Shown here one piece after another: positions 62,215 through 64,000 of a DNA stretch of 64,000 nucleotides. The DNA lies in contig JAUXYA010000012.1 of assembly GCA_030684405.1 (NCBI GenBank), positions 49,163-113,162 of the forward strand. The letters are read 5' to 3'. The stretch's first letter is position 1. Each line of letters begins with the position of its first letter. A program made the translations under genes and the position numbers. The DNA is from Burkholderiales bacterium (GTDB taxonomy: Bacteria > Pseudomonadota > Gammaproteobacteria > Burkholderiales > SG8-41). A model generated the notes under the pieces. That model saw only the letters and a program-made list of their open reading frames with translations, was not told the origin of the DNA and did no database searches.

Positions 62215-63072
62215 CTACGGCATGTGGCCGGCGCGGCGCAAGGCAGCGGCGAGGACGGCCGCATCCTCCGCGCTGGACAGCCCGTCAACGTACAGCTCGT
62301 AACGCAGGCCCGCGGCAGCGCGGTAGGCGCGCAGTCGCAGCGGATAACCGCCGGTGCGCAGGCGTTCAGCAAGCGCGCTCGCCGTGGCTTCGTCCGCTGC
62401 TGCGGCCAGTGTCAGACGAAGTTTACCGTCGCTGCGGCTGGCGCCGCTGGCCGGCGCGATTTCGGTTTCCTCAGCCCACTCCTTCAGCTGCGCTTCCGGC
62501 ACCGGCGCCACCGACTGGCGCGAACCGTCGCGCCCGGCGATGAAAAACGACAGCGGATCCTGCATCGTGAATGCCTGCTCGCGGTGCTGCACGAAAATGC
62601 GGCCTTCGATCAGGCACACCACATCACGCTCCGGCGAAGACTTGCCCCAAATATCCGTGCCGCGGATGCCGGCGGTCACCGTGACGATGCGGATATTGAT
62701 GTCACGCCGCGCCTGGGGTGAACCGAACAGGCGGGTGGTGAAACGGAAAGCCCCCTGCAGCACGTCGAGAGTGCCGCTGACTACGCGTTCGGCAGCAACG
62801 CCGCGGTCGGACAGGCGCTCAACACCCATGCGGGCGTTTTCGCCAAGCTTGACCGCACTGCCCTCGGCCAGCCGCAGCAGGGCGCGGGCGCCGCCGCCGG
62901 TGAGCACGCGATCGCCATCCCGCAGCAGCTGACCCGGCTGCAGTGGTTCACGCGCACCGCCCGCGCGTTCAACCCATGCCGGGCTGAGCACTGCCTCGAC
63001 GGTGACGGTGCGGGCCACGGCCGTCCCGGCGAGCAACAACGACGCCAACAACAGCAGGCTGCGTAACACCAT
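62215..63072 (-). CDS. FecR-domain and SPOR-domain exported protein
   Basis: 285 residues from the ATG at 63072 (MVLRSLLLLASLLLAGTAVA), preceded by GAGGGAGA, with a signal peptide. A FecR-like domain (about 30-180: GQLLRDGDRVLTGGGARALL, IVTVTAGIRGTDIWG) and a C-terminal SPOR domain (about 205-280: RLTLAAAADEATASALAERL) that would bind bare septal peptidoglycan glycan. No FecI-type sigma is adjacent, so it is unlikely to be a classical FecR anti-sigma. Probable cell-envelope protein. Confidence 0.82.
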   Translation of the reverse strand: MVLRSLLLLASLLLAGTAVARTVTVEAVLSPAWVERAGGAREPLQPGQLLRDGDRVLTGGGARALLRLAEGSAVKLGENARMGVERLSDRGVAAERVVSGTLDVLQGAFRFTTRLFGSPQARRDINIRIVTVTAGIRGTDIWGKSSPERDVVCLIEGRIFVQHREQAFTMQDPLSFFIAGRDGSRQSVAPVPEAQLKEWAEETEIAPASGASRSDGKLRLTLAAAADEATASALAERLRTGGYPLRLRAYRAAAGLRYELYVDGLSSAEDAAVLAAALRRAGHMP

Positions 63073-63116
63073 GCATCTCCCTCGAACGGAACCGGGCCGA
63101 CAGCGGAAGCGTCGTT

Positions 63117-64000
<884 letters not shown>

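Noticed and set aside
61267..62721. 484-codon open frame antisense to uvrD
   Set aside because: Shadow frame spanning uvrD and the next gene; no motif or ribosome site.

Overview
This window is about 64 kb of high-GC chromosome from a betaproteobacterium. The basis is the gene order of the cytochrome c oxidase cluster (ctaC-ctaD-small assembly protein-ctaG-DUF2970-ctaE), a BPSS1780-family membrane protein, the bioBFHCD order and the SlmA/ArgB/Hsp20 neighbourhood. I cannot name a genus. Coding density is very high and no gap without a gene exceeds about 200 bases. I see no tRNA, rRNA, CRISPR array, insertion sequence or prophage.

Layout. (1) 1-5.0 kb, minus strand: an aa3-type cytochrome c oxidase operon, with ctaE cut by the window edge, plus a DUF2244 gene. 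(2) 5.0-9.5 kb, minus: a compact biotin operon bioB-F-H-C-D with a clear sigma70 promoter overlapped by an inverted repeat. A comF-like gene diverges from it. (3) 10.3-32.1 kb, minus: a complete MSHA-type IV pilus locus, mshE-G-F-B-A-C-D-O-P-Q-Q'-I-I2-J-K-L-M-N. Its two halves are swapped relative to the Vibrio order, mshQ is duplicated, sigma54-type promoters precede mshE and mshA, and a terminator follows mshA. (4) 32.3-37.6 kb: trmL, gpsA, an SH3 protein, secB, grxC, a rhodanese, a PglL/Wzy-type O-oligosaccharyltransferase (a possible pilin glycosylase) and an ArsR regulator. (5) 37.7-42.7 kb, plus: gpmI-envC-ctpA-moeB. (6) 42.7-46.7 kb: slmA, a nucleotidase-like HAD protein, argB, an hsp20 with a textbook sigma32 promoter, then an ECF sigma factor with a tiny zinc-finger anti-sigma partner. 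(7) 46.8-51.9 kb: dacA, dat, the DUF493 protein YbeD, lipB and lipA, a cell-wall and lipoate cluster. (8) 52-64 kb: a thioredoxin-like protein, a DUF4197 protein, an orphan PaaK-like ligase, polA, a DUF2782 protein, thrB, a BPSS1780 protein, uvrD, a FecR/SPOR protein and the 5' part of leuS.

The most unusual signal is not a gene. An AT-rich 15-mer, AAAAWCAATNNNTTA, recurs six or seven times in this GC-rich sequence. Copies lie at the starts of comF, mshQ and mshQ', just after mshQ', upstream of hsp20, and inside the polA coding sequence, where it forms an AT-rich codon patch without changing protein length. Separately, four different dispersed-repeat families cluster in the last 12 kb. One of them runs in frame inside leuS.
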